Assembly: GCF_008035925.1 (NCBI RefSeq) | Contig: NZ_CP036264.1 | Span: forward strand, 581,774 to 645,773 | Reading direction: 5' to 3' | Length of the DNA: 64,000 nt | Origin: Stieleria maiorica | GTDB taxonomy: Bacteria > Planctomycetota > Planctomycetia > Pirellulales > Pirellulaceae | In this document: positions 29,001 to 33,634 of the stretch, in pieces | Position numbering within the stretch: position 1 is the stretch's first letter | Layout: each line of letters begins with the position of its first letter | The notes under the pieces: model-generated | The model's database searches: none | What the model was told of the DNA's origin: nothing | Seen by the model: only the letters and a program-made list of their open reading frames with translations | Position numbers and translations under genes: made by a program

Positions 29001-29502
29001 CAAATTGACCGTCGGCGGAGACCTGAATGTCCGACGGCCCGGAGCCGTTGGTTTGGACCGGTCGAATCGCGTCTTCGAACAGGCGTAACGCCATGCCCGT
29101 GGCCGGTGAAAACGGCGCGGTCTGCCGCGTGTTCGCCGACAGCTCGATCGTCACGTGATGGGTCTGCTCGCTCAGGTTGTCGATCACGTAGCGGCCGAGT
29201 TCGTCCACGCCCGGCGTTCCCGGATCATCGGCCGTGGTTTGCGTGAACGGCTCGCCGGCGTCCCGCGTGCCGTTGCTGTTCAAGTCGGAATAGACCGTGA
29301 CGCCGGCGATCCCCGTTTCGGCAAGGTTCTGGATGCCATCTTGATTGGTGTCGCCGAAGACCAAACCTTCGATCGACGCCGTCAACAAATGACGCGCTTC
29401 CAATGCCTCGTAAAGCATCCGGCGTCGTGATTGAGAAGGCTGTCGCGAGGCGACACGGCGAGACGTTGAGCGTCGGAGCTTGCGTGGGGAGTGCATCATC
29501 AT
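11002..29502 (-). CDS. Giant modular surface/extracellular protein (SdrD-B, propeller, Ig-like, dockerin-like)
   Basis: About 6,166 residues from three successive ATG codons at 29502/29499/29496. The frame stays open to 29742, but that stretch holds a dispersed repeat and the export signal fits the later start. A basic, Ser/Arg-rich N-terminus leads to LEARHLLTAS (about residues 34-43), the planctomycete L-E-x-R-x-L-L export-type motif. Then follow 14 SdrD/B-like repeats (GxVFDDxNxDGxxDxGExGLxGVTVYxDxNxNG), propellers with SPDGxxLYV words, about ten Ig-like repeats with VTFxExVxGVDxxDF, PD40-like repeats, a cadherin-like domain, and two DSDGDxDVDGQDYGRFG calcium-loop repeats at the C-terminus. 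It is probably an outer-surface or matrix protein. No sortase or transmembrane anchor is seen. No frameshift found along 18.5 kb. Confidence 0.9.
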   Translation of the reverse strand: MMMHSPRKLRRSTSRRVASRQPSQSRRRMLYEALEARHLLTASIEGLVFGDTNQDGIQNLAETGIAGVTVYSDLNSNGTRDAGEPFTQTTADDPGTPGVDELGRYVIDNLSEQTHHVTIELSANTRQTAPFSPATGMALRLFEDAIRPVQTNGSGPSDIQVSADGQFVFVGWDQGRRITTFTRRVQDGQLAYQSELYDTELYGIRRSVASSDGNFLYVPAEYSDAINVLQIDSAGTLSVVQTITISADSNLDRVNALTLAPDGSQLLATSTTTKSLLIYDVDSASGTLTLSQTFKEGVDGVTGLNFPAQARVSPDGTLVAVATQASGNPLTLLDRDPVTGIVTPSGTSLALGSNRDVIFSDDGRFLYVADFNGRLWTLTRDEVNGDVQVQGSINLGTKRLDKLVMRPDQAGIYATSSYTDSLLTFHRDPASGAVTLDQTFDPSDVSGLSDAEGIAISPDGKHLYLASQRSNRIQTFWTNATGQTPVPSLVTTISGQTVTDINFAVSDASPRVTEISTTSVSPEPADSVTFAVVFDEAVTGVDTSDFQLIDSGLPQAAITSVSGSGTDYTVTVSTPNYSGNLQLQLVDDDTIVDVNSVPLGGNGTGAVAARTAPLLVDSLPPQVVALAASNDVAPMARALSFYVTFDESVSGVDVTDFQTMDAGGAVGTVDAVVATGDASVYRIDVSVSGTAGSVALRLIDDDTIVDVAANPLGDVGTAGGASGDGSFQSSAAVIDDARIVGRVRIDGNGDGLFDSDEFGQPGITVYADTNLNGTLDAGEPSAVTQSDDPGTSEVDESGTYELTSLATGTTYSLRIDSSQHRQTTPVLYAVDDGTLTFADSVFGGSSTSDSLYSVDGITVTNDGKQLYAISPFGNKVSLFTRESVSAPFAYETSWSDATPGFSGLASPTLLIFRPDEQFGYLLAGNTIYVVQRDRVSGELSVTSTVDGATSDDSTFHRIFSASISPDGQYLYTAGVYSDTLSVYRIDATTGALALIQELRQGVDGVQGLDYPDRVQVSPDGAYVFVHSFFKAAMTIYAVTPGSGRLVESKFFASVPSAFDIAFSPDGDFAYSTSQSTTSDKIRVFHLDAGQWTQLPGTSVGLNNPRDLEISADGRFVYVADATADAVIAFSRDTQSGALTLLQTLNDVTPHDSLNGVEFIKLSPDGRELFAAASQDHSLTRLTRLSGAVTERPHAITTTHRETGGVDFGIRNLFPSVTDFVSAVAGPISDPTLTFTATFDEAVSGVGPEDFQIESTGIHDASIVEVTGGPTQYNVVIDTGSGDGTLQLRLVDDDSIVNAASYPLGGVGAGNGGLLSDPVTIQKTGNIAGRLVHDVDEDGYADLGEVGLAGATVFVDVNANGVLDPDEPFAVSLADDPATTGVDEAGTYRVQGVAPGDAVIVVIPPPGFELSNPANRAAPVGNTYFVRSIKDGTSGANYLDEAAGVTTSPDGNYLYVASFNDDSVTVFSRDAVTGQLTVVQQVVDNVGGVSGLWGAQSIAITQDGENLYVASALDNALVMFDRDPLTGQLTFLGKLTDGIGGVDGLNEAVGVQVSDDGIHLYVAAVGDDSVTAFTRDPSTGLVSYTRKYVGSTNGAFAAEISPDQRHVYVSGTSSSAITVYDRDASSGLLSLKQTVRQSDAGVDGLSGVVGMSVSPDGKNVYAAGYYGDKIAVFDRDTTTGLLSFLHTTADPNGGSVAGPISVLASPDGHHVVAMYELYDAIQIFDRDPSTGQLTLSQQFRDGVGGVDGLNGAWDAEFSDDGRSLYVVGAYDDAVVIFDRNAGPWVAATVQASVSTGTTTNLPEFAAFNVAPQGVSIDYDGPLPVTADTIDVQITFSEPVVGFDADDVQLGGSLTSATVTDVVGSGSNYTATISLGIEQGTLVVTVLDDGSIDDAYGLDLGGPAIGDGTFSSPVFDVDRLAPVVASIENIVNAATSIRRLEFEVTFSEPVTQVDTSDFQVVANGLSDVAIDSVTGADDRYTVVVTNTAGTGTLTLSLVDDDTIIDVVGLPLGGTGLGNGDFAGAAQQVEPALLTGRIFHDLDDDGYGDVAEPGIGGITVYLDENTNGIRDAGEPFVVTADDDPGTTGIDESGTYSITTEQTGPATLAIDLASSQYLQTSPRQFSGGTGFLTHQQTITTDPLAVTVFGSYGVEVSPDGNFVVLQVTDDGGGIAVFRQHSEGTLESLHWYPAGSLTDFGDPQSPTFSPTGEFLFLYSKQSKRLQTYAFDLGDGSLTQVQSLDLAAAIPSNFANLDLRISPDGKNLYATSYSESTLRVFGVDPATGVVTLLQTFHDWAETPRLQNASGLTISPDGRHVYVGSFAEYYINAFDRDPIDGTLTKIQELPDVRRPSRLLSSPDGEFIIVSAWDTFTGQDLVTLRRDPETGLLSVHSRRVMPATPSGASLSPDGTSLHYADDDYADLNTLTRDPVTGAFTALDVLTDDVDVPGMRGVDDTAVSPDGRYLYAVNGFERNLHLFTRDQGNRSVIPHLTSLEFGAQDTTFNFGIFNPPPTLVSATSNRNDPTTESSATISIEFDEPVTGFDSDDLSFTAATLTEFPTATIGTVTGGPSTYSVTLTGLAGSSQVELILNDDDTVVDSLGAPLGGVGTEALSLISFSVDNVAPSVQGWLPGAGTTTTDAVIAFTVTFDEPVQGVDVDDFQLDAVDVTGASIVDVTGADDTYTINVNTGSGDGTLTVQLVDNDSITDLLAQPLGGPGVGNGDSSSNAVTIIKTGTITGTLWHDFNENGVRDQAEGGVVGVTVYLDLNDNGQFDAATEPSDVTDADDPGTVQDDEAGRYQLFNVDPGEYSVRVDSAVWSALADTDWENVTASTYTDQVTFRADNKSLRLSPDGRHLYVFDHVTNSIAVLAMPQTASDSLTEVQVLADQFDEFTNYAGDIAFTPDGAFMYVSEDSSRRVAVYARNTSDGTLVRKQLVLAQDIGPYTLEVSPDGKHLYLGGGYIAPYAINPDEGTLTGLARTDTPARVQDIAFSSDGTKLYAVDYGNVLMRVYTRDPATGGITQIQATGSQSTPNLYSNWSVEIADNDRDVYVAAPLNDLVWHFHAAADGTLSYFSKLDLDHDGVRDLPMDLQLSPDGDVLFAALGLDDAIQILYRSPDGSLTEGPIYGTKDPSITNIYQNTSSLMAVSAAGDAVVRVNNRSGSIELYRGERREAITVTVASATVTDADLGVTTPAPEVVSVTTTATSPWTGDSLQYEVTFNEDVTGVDAGDFQILSSSISGAAIDAVSGSGTTYSVTVDLSSAYGQGDLSIELIDDDTIRNDRDVPLLGYGVGSAAVSPVITIDLPAPTLDSLVFTSGTASEMQFTATFNQSVTGVDVSDFDLEFVSGDLAGVSMASVADGPTVYTVTVDLASVTGQGEFYVFLKDDDSIINGRSIPYDGVGVSPTTPRSDTVQVDFSNPSVSSITADPSPLLDYSDILFEVTFSESVFNVDAADFSILRSGVVGTSIRSVTGLPDGRTFQVLVDSGSLDGTIQLSLVDNDTIIDGLGNPLGGPGLGNGDHSSEIVPVERSPRRALSGHIFFDTDGDGVRDPGERGVDAAVVYLDLDNDGQRDANEPVGTAASDNPQTPGVDEGGFYRFGSLPLGQYILRVRPDVRWIDDINNFTSVTLEFTTTEGVADLGVTENLAAINGLVYDDLNRDGVLDAGEPGLAGWTLYIDDNQNDQLDAGERTAVTSADDPQTPEDETGRYSFSPLEFQSHRVQLVSRPEFFSTTPTYLDRTIAGGTSVEIANFGTTPNLTRISGAVFNDSDGDGIRSAGESGLADWTVFLDENQNGQWDSGEPTMQTLADDPGTTSIDEAGMFEFTTIGLGTHVVYASQPTSYLNTSPNPVSVSFTASTDTADVSFALVANDTTLSGYVFDDVDRDGVRDAGEVGVSGARVYLDLNNSESYNVGEPYQYSAADGHYELLHVVPGDYVLRATLPPLHEATSPAHNVTVALNQVITDLNFGARYLGYQISGTQFDDLNDNGVRDAGEPPLSGVVVFADLNDNGFPDSGEPQTTSGSDGDYVLTGTQPGTFTIRAISPEYYRPSASYPSRERLFGISDRHFQLGNHNKLTLFEFDPVSGDVLGEFVVDNPDTTETTLTFDGQNLVLINSDAHELNQLAFDGTEILEFKLPREATGAPYPVFGVSNPVMIGGFLFIVAGSRTDNMELWRTDLYPDGLGANYISAGDWKFLGPITLTNPPATQGVTLSLMRASTTSADGRNILVGVNASAPFLNHWLQIDPYSQTAVLVNDFNTADYERGMARIGDEVFVAYPVPFTNTDGQIIVYNNSGGINRTLNGFPAQQGLAGGLYRDNGIVVTLAERESVADVNHFHHAELGSISGNVARDLDVSGTIDAGEPALADVTVYIDLNRNWQFDPGEPSAVSDPNGDYTIGGLIPDRYTVRQVAPADHDGFAVADPITRLFTQGTDDGVSTIYEIDTDSGAVVNQFPSPGAVEAHAGMTMYEGDLYLAKSNQLFRIDPDSGEVLETIPTTPGLKDAIEIREGIAYMTQYNGEGIEQFDLRRRRLITQLDIHAINNITGLGYVIRTQGAAVDRESFILEMRSGTYNVDFRTGLIIPHTPAHSFPWNAYLAAAGGESFTFATQGFVLRTIATTSTEPYNAPGAVTYRNLYSGVAGTVSDYGAEVDLAAEHTVWVTHGDSVTGIDFGNQPEVGTVSGVQFSDDNGNGIRDVGESPLAGVTVFIDENANGFADPGERQTVSAADGTYLFADVPVGQHLIRAESPDLHRPTNFSGVRDRLFGVSAVSNTESPTGNYLQIREIDPVTGDRISTIDTTIAMTVAQTAAFDGRRLIVVDNNLDLLFEVGLDGTLIDQTPLPGQDGATVFSQGPVVIDGTIYLMTVGGSMPMQLIRYDADANTFYGAMPISRYIDSANELNGLPQLSLSLSESPDGQSILAFSIIDSRVFVIDPQTARMTTVIDLPRTDGGDWSVGAVGGELFVRSSSIQGAVDVYDSQYNLVRTLANPGTSGMGGGGYVDIGIVATVTATDATTGIDLGHQSDATTISGTVRDDFNQNRAADDGEPAVGGVRVYLDSNRNGRFDSGEPETLTDADGTYSFVDLAPGDYTVRVDQPASLKALTDTDGVELFSLEVDQGVSTIRKYDPITGQVLREFPAPGTSTTFAGLALDDSGLFYSANSTLWKLDPDDGTILDSVQLPAGEYGGLAAIDATVYAIDASSNVLYKIDVDTLQTIETIDVNAVNPPGPSGVDFQDNLGETPDVTRLMTRLHSGGGTIVLDPATGIYEPRIPTNSGTTGISGAGGEIYRVINGRIRVESMLEGLIRDVDPLQTPYGIGAASVPLSEHVVRAAPGVDHVDLDFYQQVTGPASVEGVLWDDANEDGVIDAGEDLLAGRTVFLDDNHNGVLDSGEPFTVTLTDDPATTGIDETGRYRFDDVTPGTHDVVQVLPPGWRQTYPSTGAFDIHRVADNGYVAGQNNGANRFYDSAASDDGAFIAFSTFNALLPEDTNAETDIYVLETATGQLELISVTSDEVVGDDRSVHPAISADGRYVFFLSAGTNFVANDNNNARDVFVRDRQMGTTSLVSAVDPTLSTGGASGNGESFAYRFGISSDGRYVTFQSRATDLVPGDTNGRADLFLRDLQLGTTERLNLAPDGGQASGGDTYDGHLSADGRFVAFWSWADNLVPDDTNGVSDAFLLDRQTGITERVSTSSAGGQSDDNAFDVSISDDGRYIVFHSRAKTLDDVTGSVGPQVFLKDRTTGDLKVLGRNSSGVSPDQATVTPLISGDGRWVVFNSWANNLVDNDSDSNSDAYLYEIETDTVTLLSQSVSGGSGDGTSDWVRISNDGSTVTFNSAATDLTTIPQGGGLYSVDLNQLAAETSWHSVSVGVGQVVQGVNFGSIYDPIAPSDIVLSSSSIVENLDTSASDTLIAELSTVDSDTPTGHSYELVSGADDGDNARFRIVGNQLLLKQGEVVDHESQDEYRIRLKVTDTTGQAFEKAVALDVVDVLEMAPIALGDGASPEHSSLTSLSIAFDGQVDVDPGAFSIRHRGSDGMVDVVVSLEHSGGKTTATLTFTGAYAETGGSLIDGNYQLTIDGTKIRSAGGGTNFDADGNGTPGGLYHFGEEAADGFFRLFGDSDGDRDVDGQDYGRFGLSFLKSEGQPGFDDAFDSDGDGDVDGQDYGRFGQRFLQSLPFE
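11008..11190 (-). other. Dockerin-like double calcium repeat of the giant protein
   Basis: Two copies of DGDxDVDGQDYGRFG with 12-residue Asp-rich loops close the protein, the last ending about ten residues before the C-terminus. In cellulosome systems such repeats bind cohesins; in planctomycetes they occur on many large exported proteins with unknown partners. Confidence 0.7.
11560..11885 (-). other. Cadherin-like domain of the giant protein
   Basis: The segment IVLSSSSIVENLDTSASDTL up to about VALDVVDVLE follows the cadherin pattern (xxENxxxGTxVxxLxxxDxD...FxixgxxxxxxxxxdxexxxxyxxxvxxxD). Confidence 0.6.
11950..13500 (-). other. SdrD-B repeat plus PD40-like beta-propeller
   Basis: SdrD-B repeat 14 (about 13490-13220) is followed by six or more blades with the word ISxDGRYVxFxSxAxNLVxxDxNxxxDxFxxD, as in TolB/PD40 propellers. 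Confidence 0.65.
13500..17612 (-). other. Four SdrD-B plus NHL/PQQ-like propeller modules
   Basis: Four units start with SdrD-B repeats at about 17610, 16490, 15500 and 14450. Each is followed by a propeller-like stretch with words such as YDPxTGxVLxxFxxP and LxRIDPDSGEVL, and an RLFGVS or RLFT motif. Unit length is about 1 kb. Confidence 0.6.
17380..18925 (-). other. Tandem array of SdrD-B-like repeats
   Basis: Five SdrD-B-like repeats in a row begin at about 18915, 18585, 18250, 17910 and 17610, each about 330 bp, with GxxFxDxDGDGxRDxGExG starts and DDPxTxxDExGxYxFxxLxxG middles. These may form a stalk. Confidence 0.7.
18930..29400 (-). other. Five-fold repeated module of about 2 kb inside the giant gene
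   Basis: Each module is one SdrD-B repeat (starting at about 29385, 27300, 25530, 23415 and 21310), a seven-blade-like lactonase-type propeller with repeated SPDGxxLYVA, and one to three Ig-like repeats with the word GVDxxDF. The spacing of 1.8-2.4 kb points to internal duplication followed by divergence. Confidence 0.75.
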
Positions 29503-29749
29503 GAGCGCACCAGCCACCGAGTCGCCGGGAGGGAAAGCGAACGCGGAGGCTTGGTGATCCGGAGGAGGAGGAAGGGAAGCAGACCGGTGGTATGAGTGGT
29601 CCGCTAGCTTAACGGTTGCCGCGCCGCGCCGCAAAAAACTGGCGGGTCCCCGCCAAGGGCGGTGTTTCCAGCCGCATGCCAGCGGGAAGCGCCACGGCCT
29701 GTTGATTGGATCAGCCGTATGGAGCCAGCCTACGGGCTTCATGGACGCT
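29503..29749. other. Upstream region of the giant gene
   Basis: About 250 bp upstream of the preferred start. The giant frame stays open here but its residues are of low quality. I see no convincing promoter. The gap to 30046 is completed by two repeats. Confidence 0.4.
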
Positions 29750-29839
29750 GGGCCTCCATCGATGCTTGCGGCCCGAACGCTTGCGCGAATCGGCTGATGT
29801 TACGCGTGTTTCGTCGCTCGATAGCTGCTGTGAGTCGAC
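29750..29839. repeat. Dispersed repeat, copy B
   Basis: Inverted partner of 5510-5587, with identical blocks and a slightly longer middle. Confidence 0.65.
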
Positions 29840-29906
29840 CGTTCGTCGCGGAATGATTTCGCTTGAATTCTGAACCACCGCAGGATCCCGATCTTGCGCA
29901 GCCCAG

Positions 29907-29963
29907 GCTCCGCCTCGCGATGGCAGCTCCGCCTCGCGATGGCAGCTCCGCCTCGCGATGGCA
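29907..29963. repeat. Three perfect tandem copies of a 19-bp unit
   Basis: The unit GCTCCGCCTCGCGATGGCA is repeated three times without spacers (29907-29925, 29926-29944, 29945-29963). Further AGGCGGAGCC words and an imperfect TCCCAGGC/GCCTTGGGA hairpin follow up to about 30018. Confidence 0.85.
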
Positions 29964-30046
29964 GTCGACGTGTGGCGGAGCCACGCCGGCATTTGCGTTC
30001 CCAGGCGGAGCCTTGGGACGAGGGCGACAGAACGCGGGCGGCGCGT

Positions 30047-31378
30047 TCAACGGCCGCGTAGCAGCGACCGGACGTAGTCCGCAAAGCCTCGCATGTCGGC
30101 CGGCAGCGGATGCTTGTCCGAAGGTCCGATCACGATCGGGCCGTCGATCGGATCCGGGTGCAGACCATGGCTGCCGCGGACCAGCGTCGCATCCAACGGA
30201 ATCACGTCCATCTTGTAGCGCATGCCGAGCTTCTTTTGCAGCAACCGCCCCGCCATCCGTGCCTTGCTGGTCATGAACAGCTCGCACGGGTCGTAGCCCG
30301 GTTTGCGATGGATATCCACCGTGCGGGCGAAATCGGGTGCCAGTGCGTCGTCGTTCCAGTAGTAGTACGTGAACCAGGCATCGCGATCGGCTAATGCGAT
30401 CAGTTCGCCGCTGCGTGGATGATCCAATTCAAGTTCGCCGGGTTCAAACACGCCGTCGATCCCCGGGGCCGATTCCAGTTCCCTTCGCACCGCGGCAACC
30501 GAGCCCGGGTCGTTGACGTAGACGTGCGCCAATTGATGGTCGGCGACTGCAAACGCCTTCGATTCCCCCGGCATCAGCACCTCACCGAACGGACCGTTCC
30601 GCACCGACAGCCATCCGGCCTGGCGAAGAATTCGATTGATGTGAATCGGGCGGTTGGCGGGGACCAATCCGTACTCCGACACAATCACCACCTGCGCCCC
30701 GATGTCATCGGCGGCGGACAAGATGGTTTGGACGCACTGGTCGACTTCGGCAACGCGGGCCGGATCATGATCGGGGAACCGTTGGAAGTCGTAATCCAGA
30801 TGCGGCAGATAGGCGAGCGCGATCTGCGGCTGCTTTTCACGCATCACCGTCGCCGTCGCTTCGGCGATCCAGCGGCTGCACGGCAACCCGGCACCGGGGC
30901 CCCAGAAGGTGAAAAAGGGGAACGCGCCGTGCCGCGCGGTCAAGTCGCACTCGGTGTGGTCCAGGACGTCGAAGACTTTGCTGCCGTCACACCCGTAGTG
31001 TGGCTTGGGCGTACAGCTGTATCGCGCCGTCGACGACTGGTTGAACCACCAAAACATCTTTGCGGTTTCGAAGCCGTCATAGAACGCCGGCCCCTGGACC
31101 AGCGAGCGGGCTTGTTGCCAGAACCGAATCTCCTGCGTCTCGCGATAGTACCAACCGTTGCCGACCACGCCGTGATCGCGTGGCGCCAATCCGGTCAGCA
31201 TCGTCGCCTGGGACGTGCACGTGACCGCCGGCAACGGGCTCGTCCACGGCATGAAGTTCTTGCCGCCCGCGGCGAGCGCGTCACGCGACGGGTTGCCGGC
31301 GAGCGAACGAATCGCCGGCGCGTCGGCGAGCAGCCGAGCGGTCAGCCCGACCACATTGATCACACAAACCCGATCCAT
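30047..31378 (-). CDS. Type I phosphodiesterase / alkaline phosphatase family protein
   Basis: Of 443 residues, in the alkaline phosphatase superfamily close to nucleotide pyrophosphatases. The nucleophile region PLPAVTCTSQATMLTG, with Thr53 as probable nucleophile, is followed by LAPRDHG. Metal ligands are plausible in YLPHLDYDFQRF and in VIVSEYGL. No signal peptide, so probably cytoplasmic. Substrate unknown; nucleotides, phosphate diesters or phosphonates are possible. It starts 15 bp after the small MetS-like gene and so is probably the last gene of an operon that begins with the Na+ symporter. Confidence 0.85.
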   Translation of the reverse strand: MDRVCVINVVGLTARLLADAPAIRSLAGNPSRDALAAGGKNFMPWTSPLPAVTCTSQATMLTGLAPRDHGVVGNGWYYRETQEIRFWQQARSLVQGPAFYDGFETAKMFWWFNQSSTARYSCTPKPHYGCDGSKVFDVLDHTECDLTARHGAFPFFTFWGPGAGLPCSRWIAEATATVMREKQPQIALAYLPHLDYDFQRFPDHDPARVAEVDQCVQTILSAADDIGAQVVIVSEYGLVPANRPIHINRILRQAGWLSVRNGPFGEVLMPGESKAFAVADHQLAHVYVNDPGSVAAVRRELESAPGIDGVFEPGELELDHPRSGELIALADRDAWFTYYYWNDDALAPDFARTVDIHRKPGYDPCELFMTSKARMAGRLLQKKLGMRYKMDVIPLDATLVRGSHGLHPDPIDGPIVIGPSDKHPLPADMRGFADYVRSLLRGR

Positions 31379-31393
31379 TCACTCAGGTCCGCT

Positions 31394-31516
31394 TCAGGTT
31401 TCGGGATCGTCATCGGGGACCGGCGGCATCGTCAGCACGCGGTACAGACAATACGTCAACAAGGTCACCACCGAGCCGACCGAGGCCGTCATCACGATCC
31501 AGCCATAGGTATTCAT
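31394..31516 (-). CDS. MetS-like small subunit of NSS transporter
   Basis: A 40-residue protein beginning MNTYGWIVMT, with one membrane helix (about residues 5-28) and a short acidic Pro-rich tail (PPVPDDDPET). Small single-helix proteins directly downstream of NSS symporters are known as accessory subunits (MetS with MetP in Corynebacterium glutamicum). Here it lies 28 bp after the symporter stop codon and 15 bp before the phosphatase start, on the same strand. Its size and place make it easy to miss in automated annotation. Confidence 0.75.
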   Translation of the reverse strand: MNTYGWIVMTASVGSVVTLLTYCLYRVLTMPPVPDDDPET

Positions 31517-31544
31517 TGAATTCAAAGTCCAGGTTTCAGGTAAC

Positions 31545-33146
31545 TCATTTCAAATTGTCGAATCGGCCCTGCTGTCGCCAGCGAATTCCGGCCACGTGCA
31601 CCATCACTGCCAAAAACGCGATCGTGCCTCCGATGAACAACAGCGACATCAGGATGACTTCGTCGCCGGCGATCTTTGACAGGTATCCCTGAGTGACGGC
31701 GCCCGTTTCCGGATCGGTTTTGTCCAACACATTTTCCCAAGCGAACGCGATGAAGATCACACCCAGATAGACGGGGACGACGTACTTGAGCATGTACTGC
31801 ACGGCGGTGGGGATTTTCAGGTGCGATCCATGATTGGACTCTTCGGCCCCGCGCTCGATCCCGAACACCCAGCCGTACATCACCGCCTGGACCATTGCGA
31901 GCACGAAGATCAAGAACGTGCCGACCCAGAAATCAAACGTGTCGAGCGCTTTCAGTCCGGCGGAAAAGTACATCACGAATCCGCTGCCCGAGAGTGAGAT
32001 GATTCCCAGTAGCGACACCGACGCGCCACGCTGCATCCCGAAGCCTTCTTCGAAGAACGCGATCACCGGTTGCAGCATCGACAAACTGCTGGTGATCGCC
32101 GCCAAGAACAACATGAAGAACCACAAGAACCCGAAAAACTGGCCGGCCGGCATCTGCGCGAACACGTTCGGCAGCGCCGTGAACCCCAATCCGAACGTGC
32201 CCTGCTGGCCGACCGCCGCGCCGAGAAAGATGAATGCGGCCGGCAACGTGATCAGCCCGCCCAGGCAGACTTCAAAAAACTCATTCATGCTGCACGCGGT
32301 CAATCCGCTCAGCACCACGTCGTCCTTTTTCTTCAGGTAGCTGGCATAGTTGACGATGACGCCGAACCCGACCGACAGGGAAAAGAAAATCTGGCCCGAC
32401 GCGGCCAACCAAGTCTTTGAATTCAGCAGCGCCGAAAAATCAGGGTTCCACATGAACCCCAGCCCGGCGTTCACCTGATCGGCGGGCAAGGTCAATACCC
32501 GGACCAAAACGCACAGGGCGCACACGACCATCAGCGGGATCGCATAGCGACAGAACGTCTCGATTCCCTTGGCGACGCCCCGATAGATAAAAATAAAGTT
32601 GATGACGAAGGTGACGATGACGAAGTACAGCAACGAGGACTCGCCGCGGAACGCTGCCCCGTTTTGCCCCTCGCCGCTGCCCACGAAACTGCTGAAAAAC
32701 GATCCGTAAGCGTCGGTGTCCTCACCCAGCATCAGCGATCCGTTGAGATACGAAAACGCGTACGCCAGGCACCAGGACTCGATGACGACGTAATACATGT
32801 AAATCACCAGCGGGATCAACAACGCCGGCACCGCCAAATACCGCGCCTTGGCACTTCGGCAGACGACGCTAAAGATCCCCGGCGATGAATTGAATCCGTG
32901 GTGCCCCCCGTACCGCCCCATCGTCCATTCGGCCCAGCACAACGGAATCCCCAGCACCAGCAGCGAGATGAAGTACGGCAGCAAGAATGCCCCGCCGCCG
33001 TTCTGTGCCGCTTGGCCGGGGAACCTCAAAAAATTCCCCAGACCGACGGCGGAACCGGCCACCGCCAAAATCACGCCGATCCGAGTCCCCCACTGTTCGT
33101 TGCTGCCATGGTTTTGTGCCGGTTGATTTTCGGATGAATTTTCCAC
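31545..33146 (-). CDS. Na+-dependent amino-acid symporter, NSS/SLC6 family
   Basis: Of 533 residues, with about 12 membrane helices. The first helix carries the sodium and substrate motif [14 protein letters not shown] followed by [11 protein letters not shown], typical of LeuT-like transporters. Other family words include [12 protein letters not shown] and [18 protein letters not shown]. It moves amino acids or related compounds with Na+ across the inner membrane. The start is GTG at 33146. It is first in an operon with the MetS-like subunit and the phosphodiesterase-family gene. The exact substrate is not readable from sequence. Confidence 0.92.
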   Translation of the reverse strand: MENSSENQPAQNHGSNEQWGTRIGVILAVAGSAVGLGNFLRFPGQAAQNGGGAFLLPYFISLLVLGIPLCWAEWTMGRYGGHHGFNSSPGIFSVVCRSAKARYLAVPALLIPLVIYMYYVVIESWCLAYAFSYLNGSLMLGEDTDAYGSFFSSFVGSGEGQNGAAFRGESSLLYFVIVTFVINFIFIYRGVAKGIETFCRYAIPLMVVCALCVLVRVLTLPADQVNAGLGFMWNPDFSALLNSKTWLAASGQIFFSLSVGFGVIVNYASYLKKKDDVVLSGLTACSMNEFFEVCLGGLITLPAAFIFLGAAVGQQGTFGLGFTALPNVFAQMPAGQFFGFLWFFMLFLAAITSSLSMLQPVIAFFEEGFGMQRGASVSLLGIISLSGSGFVMYFSAGLKALDTFDFWVGTFLIFVLAMVQAVMYGWVFGIERGAEESNHGSHLKIPTAVQYMLKYVVPVYLGVIFIAFAWENVLDKTDPETGAVTQGYLSKIAGDEVILMSLLFIGGTIAFLAVMVHVAGIRWRQQGRFDNLK

Positions 33147-33533
33147 GTCTTTCCAGTCTTTGGAGCGGGACAGGCGGACAGGCGAGTGGTCAGTTTACCC
33201 GGCAATGTCAATTTTTGGCGACGGCAAGTCAGAATTCTGCTGCCGCGGAAATTCGCCCTCGAAAATTCGCAAAGATTTTTGTTCGCCCGGCCAGCCAGCC
33301 GTCGCCCCTTTCACCGGACGACCATTGGCCGGCCCATGGGGATCTGCAAGTCGAGGTCCGACGCGACCCGCGATTTTTCAGCCGCGCCGCAGCCGATGCT
33401 GCCAAGGCAACCGGAGTCTGCGTCAGGGCCGCCGCCAGGGGACCACAGCAGGTGGGGTTTTCGGCGGCAGGACGCGTCTCGCTGGGGTGGGCCCCCCAAG
33501 GGAACTTGAGAGACGGGACGCGTCAAAGAAAAG
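33147..33533. other. Gap upstream of the symporter gene
   Basis: About 390 bp between the symporter start and the 3' end of tRNA-Phe, both on the minus strand. I see no gene. The A/T-rich stretch near 33210-33275 on the minus strand may hold the symporter promoter but no clear hexamer pair with normal spacing was found. Confidence 0.4.
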
Positions 33534-33606
33534 TGGTCAGGGCCGGGCTCGAACCGGCGACACCGGCCTTTTCAGGGCCGTGCTCTACCAACTGAGCTAC
33601 CTGACC
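33534..33606 (-). tRNA. tRNA-Phe (anticodon GAA)
   Basis: A 73-nt cloverleaf on the minus strand. Acceptor arms GGTCAGG and CCTGACC with discriminator A, D-arm GCTC/GAGC with AGTTGGTA, anticodon stem CGGCC/GGCCG with loop CTGAAAA giving GAA, five-base variable loop, and T-arm GCCGG-TTCGAGC-CCGGC. The 3' CCA is not encoded; the next bases are CTTTTC, so a short T-run may end transcription. Confidence 0.97.
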
Positions 33607-33634
33607 AGCTGGAAGATTCATTCGATCTGCGGGG

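Noticed and set aside
11002-29502. Assembly artefact as the reason for the repeated modules
   Set aside because: The modules differ clearly in sequence, length and number of Ig-like repeats, and the frame is intact throughout.
29503-29742. Extension of the giant protein by 80 N-terminal residues
   Set aside because: Trp/Pro/Arg-rich non-signal sequence close to a dispersed repeat; the three ATG codons at 29496-29502 give the expected basic N-terminus before the LEARHLL motif.
29907-29963. Possible CRISPR array
   Set aside because: Units follow each other without spacers, only three copies, and no cas genes.
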